A stretch of 64,000 nt of DNA from Mycolicibacterium hippocampi (GCF_010723735.1 NZ_BLLB01000002.1:1488001-1552000); one strand, 5' to 3'; positions 36,744 to 46,513 are shown, counted from the stretch's first letter. The notes: generated by a model from the letters alone, not told the origin. Made by a program: numbers and translations.

Positions 36744-36750
36744 TACATCG

Positions 36751-37437
36751 ATGACCAGCGTGCTGATCGTGGAGGACGAGGAGTCCCTGGCCGATCCACT
36801 GGCGTTTCTGCTCCGTAAGGAGGGGTTCGAGGCCACCGTGGTGGTCGACGGGCCGTCAGCTCTGGCCGAGTTCGACCGCGCGGGTGCCGACATCGTGCTG
36901 CTGGATCTGATGCTGCCTGGGATGAGTGGCACCGACGTCTGCAAGCAACTGCGGTCGCGCTCGAGCGTCCCGGTCATCATGGTGACCGCCCGCGACAGTG
37001 AGATCGACAAGGTCGTCGGCCTCGAGCTCGGCGCCGACGACTACGTCACCAAGCCGTACTCCGCGCGCGAGCTGATCGCGCGCATCCGCGCAGTGCTGCG
37101 CCGCGGCGCCGACGCCGACGAGATCGGGATCGCCGACGGAGTGCTGGAGGCCGGACCGGTGCGCATGGATGTGGAACGCCACGTGGTCAGTGTCAACGGT
37201 TCCGCGATCACGTTGCCGCTCAAGGAATTCGACCTGCTGGAGTACCTGATGCGCAACAGCGGCCGGGTGCTCACCCGCGGCCAGCTCATCGACCGGGTGT
37301 GGGGCGCCGACTACGTCGGCGACACCAAGACGCTCGACGTCCACGTCAAGCGGTTGCGCAGCAAGATCGAAGCGGACCCTGCCAATCCGGTGCATCTGGT
37401 CACGGTGCGTGGCCTGGGCTACAAGCTGGAGGGCTGA
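36751..37437 (+). CDS. regX3: Response regulator RegX3
   Basis: 228 residues. The receiver domain has the phospho-acceptor Asp52, acidic pocket Glu8/Asp9 region and Lys101 (TKPYSA). The C-terminal OmpR/PhoB winged helix ends 'HVKRLRSKIEADP' and 'VTVRGLGYKLEG'. It activates phosphate-starvation genes. ATG 36751 lies directly after the senX3 stop. Confidence 0.97.
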   Translation: MTSVLIVEDEESLADPLAFLLRKEGFEATVVVDGPSALAEFDRAGADIVLLDLMLPGMSGTDVCKQLRSRSSVPVIMVTARDSEIDKVVGLELGADDYVTKPYSARELIARIRAVLRRGADADEIGIADGVLEAGPVRMDVERHVVSVNGSAITLPLKEFDLLEYLMRNSGRVLTRGQLIDRVWGADYVGDTKTLDVHVKRLRSKIEADPANPVHLVTVRGLGYKLEG

Positions 37438-37449
37438 GAGCCGCTGCCC

Positions 37450-38247
37450 TCATTCCGCCGCGCGGGTTGCGGGGTGGATGGCGATGAGGCCTAAACTGCT
37501 GCGGCGCTTGCACATTGCTGCCAGCTCCGCGTAGGTCTTCTCGCCGAGCAGTTCGGTGAGCTCGGGGGCGTAGGACTGCCAGACCGGCTTGGCGCCGACA
37601 TGCGCGGCCGGGTCGCCGGTGCAGTACCAGTGCAGATCGGCGCCGCCCTCGCCCCACCCACGTCGGTCGTACTCGGTGATCCAGGTCTTGAGGATCTCGC
37701 TGCCGTCCGGGCGGGTGACCCATTCCTGGGTGCGCCGGATCGGCAGCTGCCAACAGACTTCTGGCTTGAGAGTCAGCGGTTCCACGCCGATCTTGAGGGC
37801 CTTGGTGTGCAGCGCACAGCCGATACCCCCGGGCCAGCCGGGACGATTGAGGAAAATGCAGGCACCTTTGTACTTTCGGGTGCGCAGGTTCGGCTTGTCG
37901 TCGTAGGAGTCCATCTCGAGATAGCCCTTCTTGCCCAGGCCTTTCTCGCGGTACTGCCAGTCCTCGTCGGTGAGCAGTTTGACTGCGTCGTCGAGCTGGG
38001 CGCGGTCGTCGTCGTCGGACAGAAACGCACCGTGTGAACAGCATCCGTCATCGGGTCTGCCCTCGACGGTTCCCTGGCAGGCCGGGGTGCCGAACACGCA
38101 GGTCCAGCGGGACAGCAGCCAGGTCATGTCGGCGGCAATCAGATGTTCGGGGTTGTCGGGGTCGTAGAACTCCACCCACTCGCGGGCGAAATCCTGCTCG
38201 ACCTCTCCGGGATGCGAACCGCTCACGGTTTTCCACGGTAGACCCAT
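37450..38247 (-). CDS. Conserved Cys-rich protein (Rv0495c-like)
   Basis: 265 residues. Cysteines lie in '[12 protein letters not shown]', '[11 protein letters not shown]', '[10 protein letters not shown]' and 'GCALHTKA', a DUF3109-like arrangement that may bind a metal or cluster. The counterpart Rv0495c is conserved in mycobacteria. ATG 38247 lies only 12 bases from the divergent ppx1 start; a GTG at 38226 is an alternative start. Function unknown. Confidence 0.8.
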   Translation of the reverse strand: MGLPWKTVSGSHPGEVEQDFAREWVEFYDPDNPEHLIAADMTWLLSRWTCVFGTPACQGTVEGRPDDGCCSHGAFLSDDDDRAQLDDAVKLLTDEDWQYREKGLGKKGYLEMDSYDDKPNLRTRKYKGACIFLNRPGWPGGIGCALHTKALKIGVEPLTLKPEVCWQLPIRRTQEWVTRPDGSEILKTWITEYDRRGWGEGGADLHWYCTGDPAAHVGAKPVWQSYAPELTELLGEKTYAELAAMCKRRSSLGLIAIHPATRAAE

Positions 38248-38259
38248 TAGGTTGGGTGA

Positions 38260-39258
38260 GTGCGATTAGGCGTGCTCGACGTGGGCAGCAATACCGTCCA
38301 TCTGTTGGTCGTGGATGCACGCCGCGGCGGCCACCCGACCCCGATGAGTTCGACGAAGGCCTCGCTGCGGCTGGCGGAGGCCACCGACAGCTCGGGCAAG
38401 ATCACCCGCCGGGGCGCCGACAAGCTGATCGGCACCATCGACGAATTCGCCAAGATCGCTGCCAGCTCGGGATGTTCGGAGTTGATGGCGTTCGCCACCT
38501 CCGCGGTGCGTGATGCGAAGAACTCCGAGGACGTGCTGGCCCGGGTGAGGTCCGAGACCGGGGTGGCGTTGCGCGTTCTCAGCGGCGTCGACGAGTCCCG
38601 GCTGACGTTCCTCGCGGTGCGCCGCTGGTACGGCTGGAGCGCGGGGCGCATCACCAACATCGACATCGGCGGGGGCTCGCTGGAACTGTCCAGCGGTGTC
38701 GACGAAGAGCCCGACGTCGCGCTGTCGCTGCCCCTCGGCGCCGGCCGGCTGACGCGGGAGTGGCTGCCCGAGGACCCGCCGGGCCGCCGGAGGGTCGCCA
38801 TGCTGCGCGACTGGCTGGCCAACGAGCTGTCGGAGGCCGGGGTGACGATCGCCGAGGCGGGAAGTCCCGATCTGGCCGTGGCGACCTCGAAGACGTTCCG
38901 TTCGCTGGCCCGGCTGACCGGCGCGGCCCCGTCGGGCGCCGGTCCGCGGGTCAAACGCACGCTGACCGCGCCGGGTCTTCGGCAACTCATAAATTTCATC
39001 TCTAGGATGACCGCGTCCGACCGTGCGGAACTGGAAGGGGTGAGTGCCGATCGGGCGCCGCAGATCGTCGCAGGCGCACTGGTGGCGGAGGCGAGCATGA
39101 AGGCCCTCGGGATCGAGAGCGTCGACATCTGCCCCTGGGCGTTGCGGGAGGGACTGATTCTGCGGAAACTCGACAGCGAAGCTGACGGAACCGCTCTGGT
39201 CGGCGGCGCAGGAGAATCGGCCTCACGGGGAATGTCCTTACGTAATGCTGGACGGTGA
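38260..39258 (+). CDS. ppx1: Exopolyphosphatase Ppx1 (Ppx/GppA family)
   Basis: 332 residues. The phosphate-binding motifs of the sugar-kinase/actin fold are [16 protein letters not shown] at the N terminus and [11 protein letters not shown] near residue 140; '[11 protein letters not shown]' is the family's conserved middle. M. tuberculosis Rv0496 degrades short polyphosphates. GTG start. It links functionally with the ppk2 gene and SenX3-RegX3 in phosphate control. Confidence 0.94.
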   Translation: MRLGVLDVGSNTVHLLVVDARRGGHPTPMSSTKASLRLAEATDSSGKITRRGADKLIGTIDEFAKIAASSGCSELMAFATSAVRDAKNSEDVLARVRSETGVALRVLSGVDESRLTFLAVRRWYGWSAGRITNIDIGGGSLELSSGVDEEPDVALSLPLGAGRLTREWLPEDPPGRRRVAMLRDWLANELSEAGVTIAEAGSPDLAVATSKTFRSLARLTGAAPSGAGPRVKRTLTAPGLRQLINFISRMTASDRAELEGVSADRAPQIVAGALVAEASMKALGIESVDICPWALREGLILRKLDSEADGTALVGGAGESASRGMSLRNAGR

Positions 39259-39285
39259 AGCAACGAGGCTCGAAGGCGACAGGCG

Positions 39286-40416
39286 ATGACTGGATCAGAT
39301 GACAGCAACAGCGCTACCCGGCCGATCTCGGTCGCCGAGCTGCTGGCCAAGAACGGCTCCATCGGCGCACCGCCGGTCGGCGGACGACGCCGCCGCCGGC
39401 GTGGCAACGCCGACGCCGTCACCGTTGCCGAGCTCACCGGCGAGATCCCCGTCATCCGGACCACCGACGACGAACCCGTCACCACCTCCACCGCGGTGGA
39501 AGAGCAGGTCGAGGACCGCACCAGATCTCCGGAGTCTCCTGCGGCTCCTGAAGCGCCGTCGGGCAACGGCGCCGTCGACCACGTCGACCACGTCGACCAC
39601 GTCGACCACGTCGACCCCCTCGACCACGTGGAGCCCGAAGCCCTCGAACCGGAACCCGACGTCGTCGAGGACGAGGACGTCGACCAAACCGAAGATGCCG
39701 AGGCCGTAGCGGCCGACGACGACGTCGACGACGACGATGACGATGACTATGCCGAGGTGGTCGCCGAGTACTCGGCACATCTCGAGCATCGCGAAGCAGA
39801 CCCCGAACCGGTCGACGCCGAGCAGATGAATCCGGACCCGCTCGACGACGGTGTACAGACCGATCTACTCGACTCCCCGGCGGACCTCGAGTCCGGTACC
39901 GCCGAGCTCGACGACACCGATCTCGACGACGCCACGCTCGATGACGCCGCCCTGGACACAGACTCCACCCTCGACACAGATGACGAGCTGCCGTCCTACC
40001 TGCGTTCCACCCAGGAGCCGCTGTTCGGCGGGCAGACCGTCGCCGACGACATCGCCCGCCGCGGAACTCGTCCGATCGCCGGCGACACCGACCTCGACGA
40101 GATGGCGGACCTCGACGACGACCAGGACGAGGAGTACGGCGAGCCGCGCCGGATGTCGCCGTTCGTGCACGGTCTGTGGATCGTCGGGCAGAGCGTGGTC
40201 GCGGTCGTGTTCGGGGCGGGCCTGTTCGTCGCCTTCGATCAGCTCTGGAAGTGGAACAACATCGTCGCCCTGGTGCTGTCCGTGCTGGTGATCCTCGGGC
40301 TGGTGGTGGGAGTGCGGGTGGTGCGCAAGACCGAGGACATCGGCAGCACGCTGATCGCGGTGGCGGTCGGCGCACTGGTCACGCTCGGGCCGTTGGCGTT
40401 GCTGCAGTCGGGCTGA
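39286..40416 (+). CDS. Acidic membrane protein with DHV repeats (Rv0497-like)
   Basis: 376 residues. A basic N terminus (GGRRRRRRGN) is followed by about 230 residues that are extremely acidic, including tandem DHV triplets and a run of eight Asp, then LDDxx repeats. Three membrane segments lie at about 297-320, 325-345 and 355-374. The acidic part is cytoplasmic and disordered. Counterpart Rv0497 is a conserved membrane protein of unknown function. Confidence 0.85.
   Translation: MTGSDDSNSATRPISVAELLAKNGSIGAPPVGGRRRRRRGNADAVTVAELTGEIPVIRTTDDEPVTTSTAVEEQVEDRTRSPESPAAPEAPSGNGAVDHVDHVDHVDHVDPLDHVEPEALEPEPDVVEDEDVDQTEDAEAVAADDDVDDDDDDDYAEVVAEYSAHLEHREADPEPVDAEQMNPDPLDDGVQTDLLDSPADLESGTAELDDTDLDDATLDDAALDTDSTLDTDDELPSYLRSTQEPLFGGQTVADDIARRGTRPIAGDTDLDEMADLDDDQDEEYGEPRRMSPFVHGLWIVGQSVVAVVFGAGLFVAFDQLWKWNNIVALVLSVLVILGLVVGVRVVRKTEDIGSTLIAVAVGALVTLGPLALLQSG
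39574..39627 (+). repeat. 9-base tandem repeat within the Rv0497-like gene
   Basis: GTCGACCAC occurs four times exactly (39574-39609), then twice with one or two changes (to 39627), encoding DHV units. Such a perfect repeat is prone to slip-strand length change in steps of three residues. Confidence 0.9.
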
Positions 40417-40455
40417 CGGCCGGGCCATAGGCAGAAGATCCCGGATACAGCGACT

Positions 40456-41301
40456 GTGCGCCCTGCCATCAAGGTCGGCCTCTCGACGGCCTCGGTCTAC
40501 CCGTTGCGGACCGAGGCCGCGTTCGAGTACGCCGCCAGGCTTGGCTACGACGGTGTCGAGCTGATGGTCTGGGCGGAATCGGTGAGCCAGGACATTGCGG
40601 CCATCGAGGCCATGTCGCAGCGCTACGAGGTGCCGGTGCTGTCGGTGCACGCCCCCTGTCTGCTGATCTCGCAGCGGGTGTGGGGCGCCAACCCGATCAC
40701 GAAGCTGGATCGCAGCGTGCGGGCCGCAGAGCAGCTCGGCGCACAAACCGTGGTGGTCCACCCACCGTTCCGCTGGCAGCGCCGCTATGCCGAGGGCTTC
40801 GCCGACCAGGTCGCCGAGCTCGAGGCCGGAAGCGACGTGATGGTCGCGGTGGAGAACATGTTCCCGTTCCGCGCCGACCGGTTCTTCGGCGCGGGGCAGA
40901 CATCCATCGAGCGGATGCGCAAACGGGGCGGCAACCCGGGCCCGGGCATCTCGGCGTTCGCCCCGTCCTACGACCCCCTCGACGGCGGGCACGCCCACTA
41001 CACGCTGGATCTTTCGCATACCGCGACGGCCGGCACCGACGCCGTGGACATGGCCCGCCGGATGGGCGAGGGGCTGGTGCATCTGCATCTGTGCGACGGC
41101 AGCGGCGCATCGACCGACGAGCATCTGGTGCCCGGGCGCGGTACCCAGCCGACCGTGGAGATCTGCGAGACGCTGGCTGCAAGTGACTTCGCCGGCCATG
41201 TCATCCTCGAGGTGACGACCTCGGGCGCGCGTACCGCCGCCGAACGTGAGGCGTTGCTTGCCGAGTCGCTGCAGTTCGCCAGGGCGCATCTGCTGCGCTG
41301 A
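40456..41301 (+). CDS. Sugar phosphate isomerase/epimerase-like TIM barrel (Rv0498-like)
   Basis: 281 residues, AP-endonuclease-2/xylose-isomerase-like fold. Metal-binding residues appear at 'LGYDGVELMVW' (Glu), 'TVVVHPPFRW' (His), 'VAVENMFPF' (Glu), 'YTLDLSHTA' (Asp/His), 'HLHLCDG' and 'HVILEVTTSG' (Glu). Substrate unknown. GTG start. Confidence 0.88.
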   Translation: MRPAIKVGLSTASVYPLRTEAAFEYAARLGYDGVELMVWAESVSQDIAAIEAMSQRYEVPVLSVHAPCLLISQRVWGANPITKLDRSVRAAEQLGAQTVVVHPPFRWQRRYAEGFADQVAELEAGSDVMVAVENMFPFRADRFFGAGQTSIERMRKRGGNPGPGISAFAPSYDPLDGGHAHYTLDLSHTATAGTDAVDMARRMGEGLVHLHLCDGSGASTDEHLVPGRGTQPTVEICETLAASDFAGHVILEVTTSGARTAAEREALLAESLQFARAHLLR

Positions 41302-41318
41302 CCCCCTTAGGACGCCAC

Positions 41319-42140
41319 ATGACCGGTTCCACCCTGTTCACCGACGCGATGGCGCTGAGCTCCTCGGGCGACGGCGTGTACGAGGGTGTGCTGAACGAGC
41401 ACTGGACGATCGGGCCGAAGGTCCACGGCGGGGCGATGCTGGCGCTGTGCGCCAATGCGGCCCGCGCCGAGGTCACCGGAGCCGACGTGGAGCCGATCGC
41501 GGTGTCGGGGAGTTTCCTGTGGGCGCCGGATCCGGGTCCCATGCAGGTGGTCACCACGGTGCGCAAGCGCGGGCGTCGGGTCAGCCTGGTCGACGTCGAG
41601 CTGAACCAGGGCGACCGTACCGCGCTGCGCGCCGCGATCACGATGGGTGCCCCCGAGAACAATGACGGTCAGCCGTTGCTGTCGGTGAACCCGGTGCTGC
41701 CGCTGATGACGCCGGACCCGCCCCCCGGTCTGGAACCCATCGGCCCGGGCCACCCGATGGCCGACATCGTCCACCTGGCGCACGGCTGCGACATCAGGCC
41801 GTCGCTGACCACGTTCACCCCTCGGTCGGACGGTGGCCCGCCGCTCATCGAGTACTGGGTGCGGCCCAAGGGGGTGGCCCCCGACGTTTTGTTCGCGCTG
41901 CTGTGCGGGGACGTGTCGGCACCTGTGACGTTCGGGGTCAACAGATTCGGCTGGGCGCCGACCGTCCAGCTGACGGCCTATCTGCGGGCGCGGCCGGCCG
42001 ACGGCTGGCTGCGGGTGATGTGCACGACCACCCAGATCGGTCAGGACTGGTTCGACGAGGACCACATCGTCGTCGACTGCGAAGGGCGCATCGTCGTGCA
42101 GAGCCGCCAGCTGGCGCTGGTGCCCACTCCCGAGGGCTGA
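41319..42140 (+). CDS. Acyl-CoA thioesterase-like protein (Rv0499-like)
   Basis: 273 residues with two hotdog-like halves of the TesB type; 'WTIGPKVHGGAMLALCANAA' in the first half is typical. The second half ends 'RIVVQSRQLALVP'. It likely hydrolyses acyl-CoA. It lies between the isomerase-like gene and proC and is probably co-transcribed with them. Confidence 0.85.
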   Translation: MTGSTLFTDAMALSSSGDGVYEGVLNEHWTIGPKVHGGAMLALCANAARAEVTGADVEPIAVSGSFLWAPDPGPMQVVTTVRKRGRRVSLVDVELNQGDRTALRAAITMGAPENNDGQPLLSVNPVLPLMTPDPPPGLEPIGPGHPMADIVHLAHGCDIRPSLTTFTPRSDGGPPLIEYWVRPKGVAPDVLFALLCGDVSAPVTFGVNRFGWAPTVQLTAYLRARPADGWLRVMCTTTQIGQDWFDEDHIVVDCEGRIVVQSRQLALVPTPEG

Positions 42141-42183
42141 GCCGAAGGGCGCACGAACCTGCCGTCGTGCGATGCTTTGCGGC

Positions 42184-43056
42184 ATGCCCAGAATCGCGAT
42201 CATCGGCGGTGGCAGTATCGGCGAGGCGCTCCTGGCGGGGCTGCTGCGGGCCGGCAAGCAGGTCAAGGACCTGGTTGTGGCAGAGCGGGACCCCGGCCGC
42301 GCGAAATTCCTGTCGGAGAAGTACACCGTGCTGGTGACGACCGTCGCCGACGCAGTCGACACCGCCACCTACGTCGTCGTCGCGGTCAAGCCCACCGACG
42401 TGGAGAACGTCATCGGCGACATCGCCGAGACCGCCGCCAAAGCCGAAACCGAGGCCGCGGAACAGGTGTTCGTCACCGTCGCCGCGGGCGTCACCACCTC
42501 CTACTACGAGAACAAGCTGCCGGCCGGCTCACCGGTGGTCAGGGTCATGCCCAATGCGCCGATGCTCGTCGGCGGCGGGGTCAGCGCGCTCGCACCGGGC
42601 CGGTTCGCGACCGCCGAGCACCTCAAGGAGGTCTCGTCGCTGTTCGACGCCGTCGGCGGGGTGCTCACGGTGGCCGAGTCGCAGCTCGACGCCGTCACCG
42701 CGGTGTCCGGTTCCGGGCCGGCGTACTTCTTCCTGATGGTCGAGGCGCTCGTCGACGCGGCGGTGGACGCGGGCCTGCCGCGGTCGGTGGCCACCGAGCT
42801 GGCGGTGCAGACGATGGCCGGCTCGGCCGCGATGCTCCTGGAACGGCTCGACGACGCCGCACCGAACCAGGATTCGGCGACCGGGGCGACGGTGAACACC
42901 TCGGCCGCTCAGCTGCGGGCCACGGTCACCTCTCCGGGCGGCACCACCGCCGCTGGGCTGCGCGAACTCGAGCGTGGTGGGTTGCGGGCGGCGGTCGCCA
43001 ACGCGGTGGAAGCAGCGAAAACCCGCTCTGAACAGCTCGGAATTACACCACAGTAG
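42184..43056 (+). CDS. proC: Pyrroline-5-carboxylate reductase
   Basis: 290 residues from ATG 42184; an in-frame ATG at 42172 would add four residues. NADPH-binding IIGGGSIGEALLAGL, the MPNAP motif, SGSGPAYFF and the C-terminal TSPGGTTAAGL signature are all present. It catalyses the last step of proline synthesis. Confidence 0.97.
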   Translation: MPRIAIIGGGSIGEALLAGLLRAGKQVKDLVVAERDPGRAKFLSEKYTVLVTTVADAVDTATYVVVAVKPTDVENVIGDIAETAAKAETEAAEQVFVTVAAGVTTSYYENKLPAGSPVVRVMPNAPMLVGGGVSALAPGRFATAEHLKEVSSLFDAVGGVLTVAESQLDAVTAVSGSGPAYFFLMVEALVDAAVDAGLPRSVATELAVQTMAGSAAMLLERLDDAAPNQDSATGATVNTSAAQLRATVTSPGGTTAAGLRELERGGLRAAVANAVEAAKTRSEQLGITPQ

Positions 43057-43195
43057 TTAACCAATTTCGAATTGATTAGCCCACACCCGTCGCAGTAACC
43101 CCACCTGCCACGCTATTCTCCCAGTGGTAAGCACGGGTCGGTGCCAGCGGTGGGGAAGCCGCTGGAACTGCCTGTGCCTGATGGATTGGGTTGCG

Positions 43196-43459
43196 ATGAC
43201 GTCTATGAACGGGCCGTCGGCGCGGGATTCCGCCAGCGGGAAGGCGGCGCGCGACGCCGGGCAGACCGAAGGCCAACCGCCTCGAGCTCAGTTTCTCACC
43301 GTTGCCGAGGTGGCAAGCCTGATGCGGGTCAGCAAGATGACCGTGTACCGCCTGGTGCACAACGGCGAGCTACCTGCGGTCCGCGTGGGTCGCTCCTTCC
43401 GTGTGCATGCCAAGGCAGTGCACGACATGCTGGAGAGCTCCTACTTCGACGCCGGCTGA
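43196..43459 (+). CDS. BldC-like excisionase-family DNA-binding protein (Rv0500A-like)
   Basis: 87 residues from ATG 43196. The MerR-like helix-turn-helix TVAEVASLMRVSKMTVYRLV leads into 'ELPAVRVGRSFRVHAKAVHD', the HTH_17/BldC pattern. An unstructured N terminus of about 30 residues precedes it. In streptomycetes BldC controls development; the mycobacterial role is unknown. An upstream TATTCT (about 43113-43118) could be a -10 box. Confidence 0.88.
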   Translation: MTSMNGPSARDSASGKAARDAGQTEGQPPRAQFLTVAEVASLMRVSKMTVYRLVHNGELPAVRVGRSFRVHAKAVHDMLESSYFDAG

Positions 43460-43637
43460 GAAGTTCGCCGCCCGTCAGGGATGCACACGTCCACGTTCAG
43501 CAGGCCGGCCTCCGCGCTGTCGGCAAAAGGTGGATTTCACCCGCGCTGAGCGCCCGGGTAAGGTGGCCGTTCGAGACTGACATCGACCGCGTTCGATGTC
43601 GCAAGGTTTTTCAAGACAACTTTAGGTAGCGGAGTTC

Positions 43638-43739
43638 ATGGGTTCTGTCATCAAGAAGCGGCGCAAGCGCATGTCGAAGAAGAAGCACCGCAAGCTGCTT
43701 CGTCGCACCCGGGTGCAGCGAAGAAAACTGGGCAAGTAG
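43638..43739 (+). CDS. Ribosomal protein bS22
   Basis: 33 residues, 18 of them Lys or Arg, with the core [20 protein letters not shown]. This is the tiny actinobacterial protein once called Rv0500B and later seen in mycobacterial small-subunit structures as bS22; it also matches the COX24/AURKAIP1 domain. The ATG at 43638 follows the purine-rich GGTAGCGGAG. It is too short for most gene finders. Confidence 0.93.
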
Positions 43740-43768
43740 GTCCCCCGGTCGGTCGCTAGGCTGTCCCG

Positions 43769-44869
43769 ATGGACTCTGCGGGTCGTTCCGGGGGCAACTC
43801 CGACGGATCGGACGCCCGGGACGCACTGAACTATCCCAAGGTCGTGCTGGTCACCGGCGCCTGCCGGTTCCTCGGCGGCTACCTGATCGCCCGGCTTGCG
43901 CAGAACCCGCTGATCAATCATGTGATCGCGGTCGATGCGATCGCTCCGAGCAAAGATCTGCTCCGTCGGATGGGCCGGGCCGAGTTCGTCCGGGCCGACA
44001 TCCGCAACCCGTTCATCGCCAAAGTCATCCGCAATGGTGACGTCGACACCGTGGTGCATGCCGCCGCCGCGTCCTACTCGCCGCGTTCGGGCGGTAGGGC
44101 CACGCTCAAGGAACTGAACGTGATGGGCGCGATCCAGCTGTTCGCGGCCTGCCAGAAGGCGCCCTCGGTGCGCCGCGTCATCCTCAAGTCGACGTCGGAG
44201 GTGTACGGCTCCAGCGCCCGGGATCCGGTGTTCTTCACCGAGAGCAGCAGCCGGCGCAGGCCGCCGGGTGAAGGCTTCGCCCGCGACAGCATCGACATCG
44301 AGGGCTACGCACGCGGGTTGGGACGGCGCAGACCCGACATCGCGGTGAGCATCCTGCGGCTGGCCAACATGATCGGTCCGGCCATGGACACGGCGCTGTC
44401 GCGGTATCTCGCGGGTCCGGTGGTGCCCACCGTCATCGGCCACGACTCCCGGTTGCAACTGCTGCACGAACAGGACGCGCTCGGCGCCCTCGAGCGGGCA
44501 ACCGTGGCCGGCAAAGCGGGCACCTTCAACATCGGCGCATCGGGCATCATCATGATGAGCCAGGCCATCCGCAGGTCGGGGCGGCTGGCGCTGCCCGTCC
44601 CGCGTCCGGCTCTGGTGGCCGTGGATTCGCTATGGCGCGCTGCCCGCAACACGGAATTGGATCGCGAGCAACTCGATTACCTGAGCTACGGCCGGGTCAT
44701 GGACACCACCAGGATGCGTAGCGAGCTCGGTTACTCCACCAAGTGGACGACGGCCGAGGCGTTCGACGACTATGTGCGGGGGCGGGGGCTGACACCCATC
44801 GTCGATCCCCGCTGGGTGCGGTCGGCCGAGGATCGCGCGGTGGCGGCGGCGCAGCGCTGGGGGCGCTAG
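43769..44869 (+). CDS. galE2: NAD-dependent epimerase-like protein (GalE2)
   Basis: 366 residues with an extended-SDR fold. The NAD motif reads TGACRFLGGYL, lacking the middle Gly of TGxxGxxG. The active-site region has Ser/Thr (STSEVYG) and Tyr180, but the expected Lys four residues on is Leu184 (YARGL). Epimerase activity is therefore doubtful and the protein may only bind a nucleotide or sugar. Position matches Rv0501. A disordered head of 20 residues precedes the fold. Confidence 0.85.
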   Translation: MDSAGRSGGNSDGSDARDALNYPKVVLVTGACRFLGGYLIARLAQNPLINHVIAVDAIAPSKDLLRRMGRAEFVRADIRNPFIAKVIRNGDVDTVVHAAAASYSPRSGGRATLKELNVMGAIQLFAACQKAPSVRRVILKSTSEVYGSSARDPVFFTESSSRRRPPGEGFARDSIDIEGYARGLGRRRPDIAVSILRLANMIGPAMDTALSRYLAGPVVPTVIGHDSRLQLLHEQDALGALERATVAGKAGTFNIGASGIIMMSQAIRRSGRLALPVPRPALVAVDSLWRAARNTELDREQLDYLSYGRVMDTTRMRSELGYSTKWTTAEAFDDYVRGRGLTPIVDPRWVRSAEDRAVAAAQRWGR

Positions 44870-44902
44870 ACTTCACTACTTAGAGCAGGGTGGGGAGAGG
44901 AT

Positions 44903-45979
44903 ATGCCGGTGGCGGGCGAGTCAAAAGCGAAAGTGATTCCGCTGCATTCGAGTTCGGGACGCAGTGCGGCCGCGCGCCGTGCTGCCGCCGAGCGGGTCGA
45001 CAGTTCGCGGCGCCATCCCTCGCTGATGTCCGAACCGGGCAACCGCGCTTCGGCCGAACAGATCGCGGCCGTGGTGCGCGAGATCGACCAGCGGCGAGGC
45101 GCCGCGGCGGGGTCGGCAGCGGACGACGGGACGCCCAACGAGCTCGCCAAGCGCATCGCCGCCGTCGGGGACTTTGTCCGCAGGCGGATGACGGGTGACT
45201 ACGACGTCGACGAGTTCGGCTTCGATCCCCACCTCAACGACGCTATCGTCCTGCCTTTGCTGAGGGTGTTCTTCAACTCGTGGTTCCGGGTCGAGGTCAG
45301 CGGTATCGAGAACCTGCCGGAGTCTGGGGCGGCGCTGGTGGTGGCCAACCACGCCGGCGTGCTGCCGTTCGACGGGCTGATGACGTCGGTCGCGGTGCGC
45401 GACCAGCACCCCGCGCACCGGGACCTGCGCCTGCTGGCCGCCGACATGGTCTTCGACATGCCGATGGTCGGTCAGGCCGCCCGCAAGGCCGGCCACACGA
45501 TGGCCTGCACGGACGACGCACACCGGCTGCTGGCGGCCGGAGAGCTCACGGCGGTCTTCCCCGAGGGCTACAAGGGCCTGGGCAAGCACTTCAAAGACCG
45601 CTACAAGCTGCAGCGGTTCGGCCGTGGCGGTTTCGTCTCGGCGGCGCTGCGGACGAAGGCGCCGATCATTCCCTGCTCGATCGTCGGCTCCGAGGAGATC
45701 TACCCGATGGTCGCCGACGTCAAGCTGTTGGCGCGGCTGCTGGGCATGCCGTACTTCCCGATTACCCCGCTGTTCCCGCTGGCCGGGCCGCTGGGCGTGG
45801 TGCCGTTGCCGTCGAAGTGGTACATCCAGTTCGGCGAGCCCATCGACACCGCGGACTACGACGAGTCGGCCGCCGACGATCCGATGGTCACCTTCGAGCT
45901 GACCGACCAGGTACGCGAGACCATCCAGCAGACGCTGTATCAGCTGCTGGCGAATCGCCGCAACATGTTCCTGGGGTAG
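44903..45979 (+). CDS. Lysophospholipid acyltransferase family protein (Rv0502-like)
   Basis: 358 residues. The first 110 residues are hydrophilic, Ala/Arg-rich. The PlsC domain follows with NHAGVLPFD (HX4D) near residue 150 and VFPEGYKGLGK as the third acyltransferase block. It probably acylates a lysolipid or a polar lipid at the membrane. Conserved next to galE2 in mycobacteria. Confidence 0.88.
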   Translation: MPVAGESKAKVIPLHSSSGRSAAARRAAAERVDSSRRHPSLMSEPGNRASAEQIAAVVREIDQRRGAAAGSAADDGTPNELAKRIAAVGDFVRRRMTGDYDVDEFGFDPHLNDAIVLPLLRVFFNSWFRVEVSGIENLPESGAALVVANHAGVLPFDGLMTSVAVRDQHPAHRDLRLLAADMVFDMPMVGQAARKAGHTMACTDDAHRLLAAGELTAVFPEGYKGLGKHFKDRYKLQRFGRGGFVSAALRTKAPIIPCSIVGSEEIYPMVADVKLLARLLGMPYFPITPLFPLAGPLGVVPLPSKWYIQFGEPIDTADYDESAADDPMVTFELTDQVRETIQQTLYQLLANRRNMFLG

Positions 45980-45985
45980 CCGGCG

Positions 45986-46513
45986 CTACTTTTGCCCAGC
46001 AACGAATTTCGACAGGGCGGCCTCACGCCCGGCGGTGACCTTCGCGGTGATCTCGTCGGCCTCGTCGTCGTGGGCGGCCTCGCCCATGACCGTGACGATG
46101 CTGGTGACCACGGGGTTCCCGTCGTCGTCGGTCACCTCTCCGCGGATCTCGGTGAGCACCGCGCCGTGCGATTCGGTGACCGAGTCCAGGTAGGAGTCGA
46201 ACCACAGCTTGTCGCCGGCCAGGATGGGCCGGTGGAAGATCAACTTCTGATCGCGGTGTAGCACCCGCTGCATGTTGATCGGCAGGTCGAACTGGTTGAA
46301 GATCTCCTGCTGGACACGCCTGCCCGCGACCGCCATGAACGTCAGCGACGCGACCAGCGCGTCGTAGCCGCACTCCTTGGCCGCCTCCTCCTCGAAGTGC
46401 GCCGGATGGTCGTCCTTCACCGCGCGGGCGAACTCACGGACCTTCTCGCGGTTGACCTCGAAATAGTCCGGATACCGGTAGTGGGTTCCGATGATGCTCT
46501 CAGCGATACTCAT
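45986..46513 (-). CDS. MaoC-like (3R)-hydroxyacyl-ACP dehydratase subunit (Rv0504c-like)
   Basis: 175 residues from ATG 46513 ([20 protein letters not shown]), related to HadA/HadC: an N-terminal MaoC hotdog without the catalytic hydratase Asp/His pair clearly visible. '[20 protein letters not shown]' is typical. The HadAB/BC pair acts in FAS-II elongation; this paralogue's partner is unknown. A 33-base tandem duplication includes the start codon, so an in-frame ATG at 46546 also has its own ribosome-binding sequence. Confidence 0.85.
   Translation of the reverse strand: MSIAESIIGTHYRYPDYFEVNREKVREFARAVKDDHPAHFEEEAAKECGYDALVASLTFMAVAGRRVQQEIFNQFDLPINMQRVLHRDQKLIFHRPILAGDKLWFDSYLDSVTESHGAVLTEIRGEVTDDDGNPVVTSIVTVMGEAAHDDEADEITAKVTAGREAALSKFVAGQK

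Noticed and set aside
39574..39627. Possible CRISPR-like repeat
   Set aside because: Nine-base units without spacers, in frame within a coding region.
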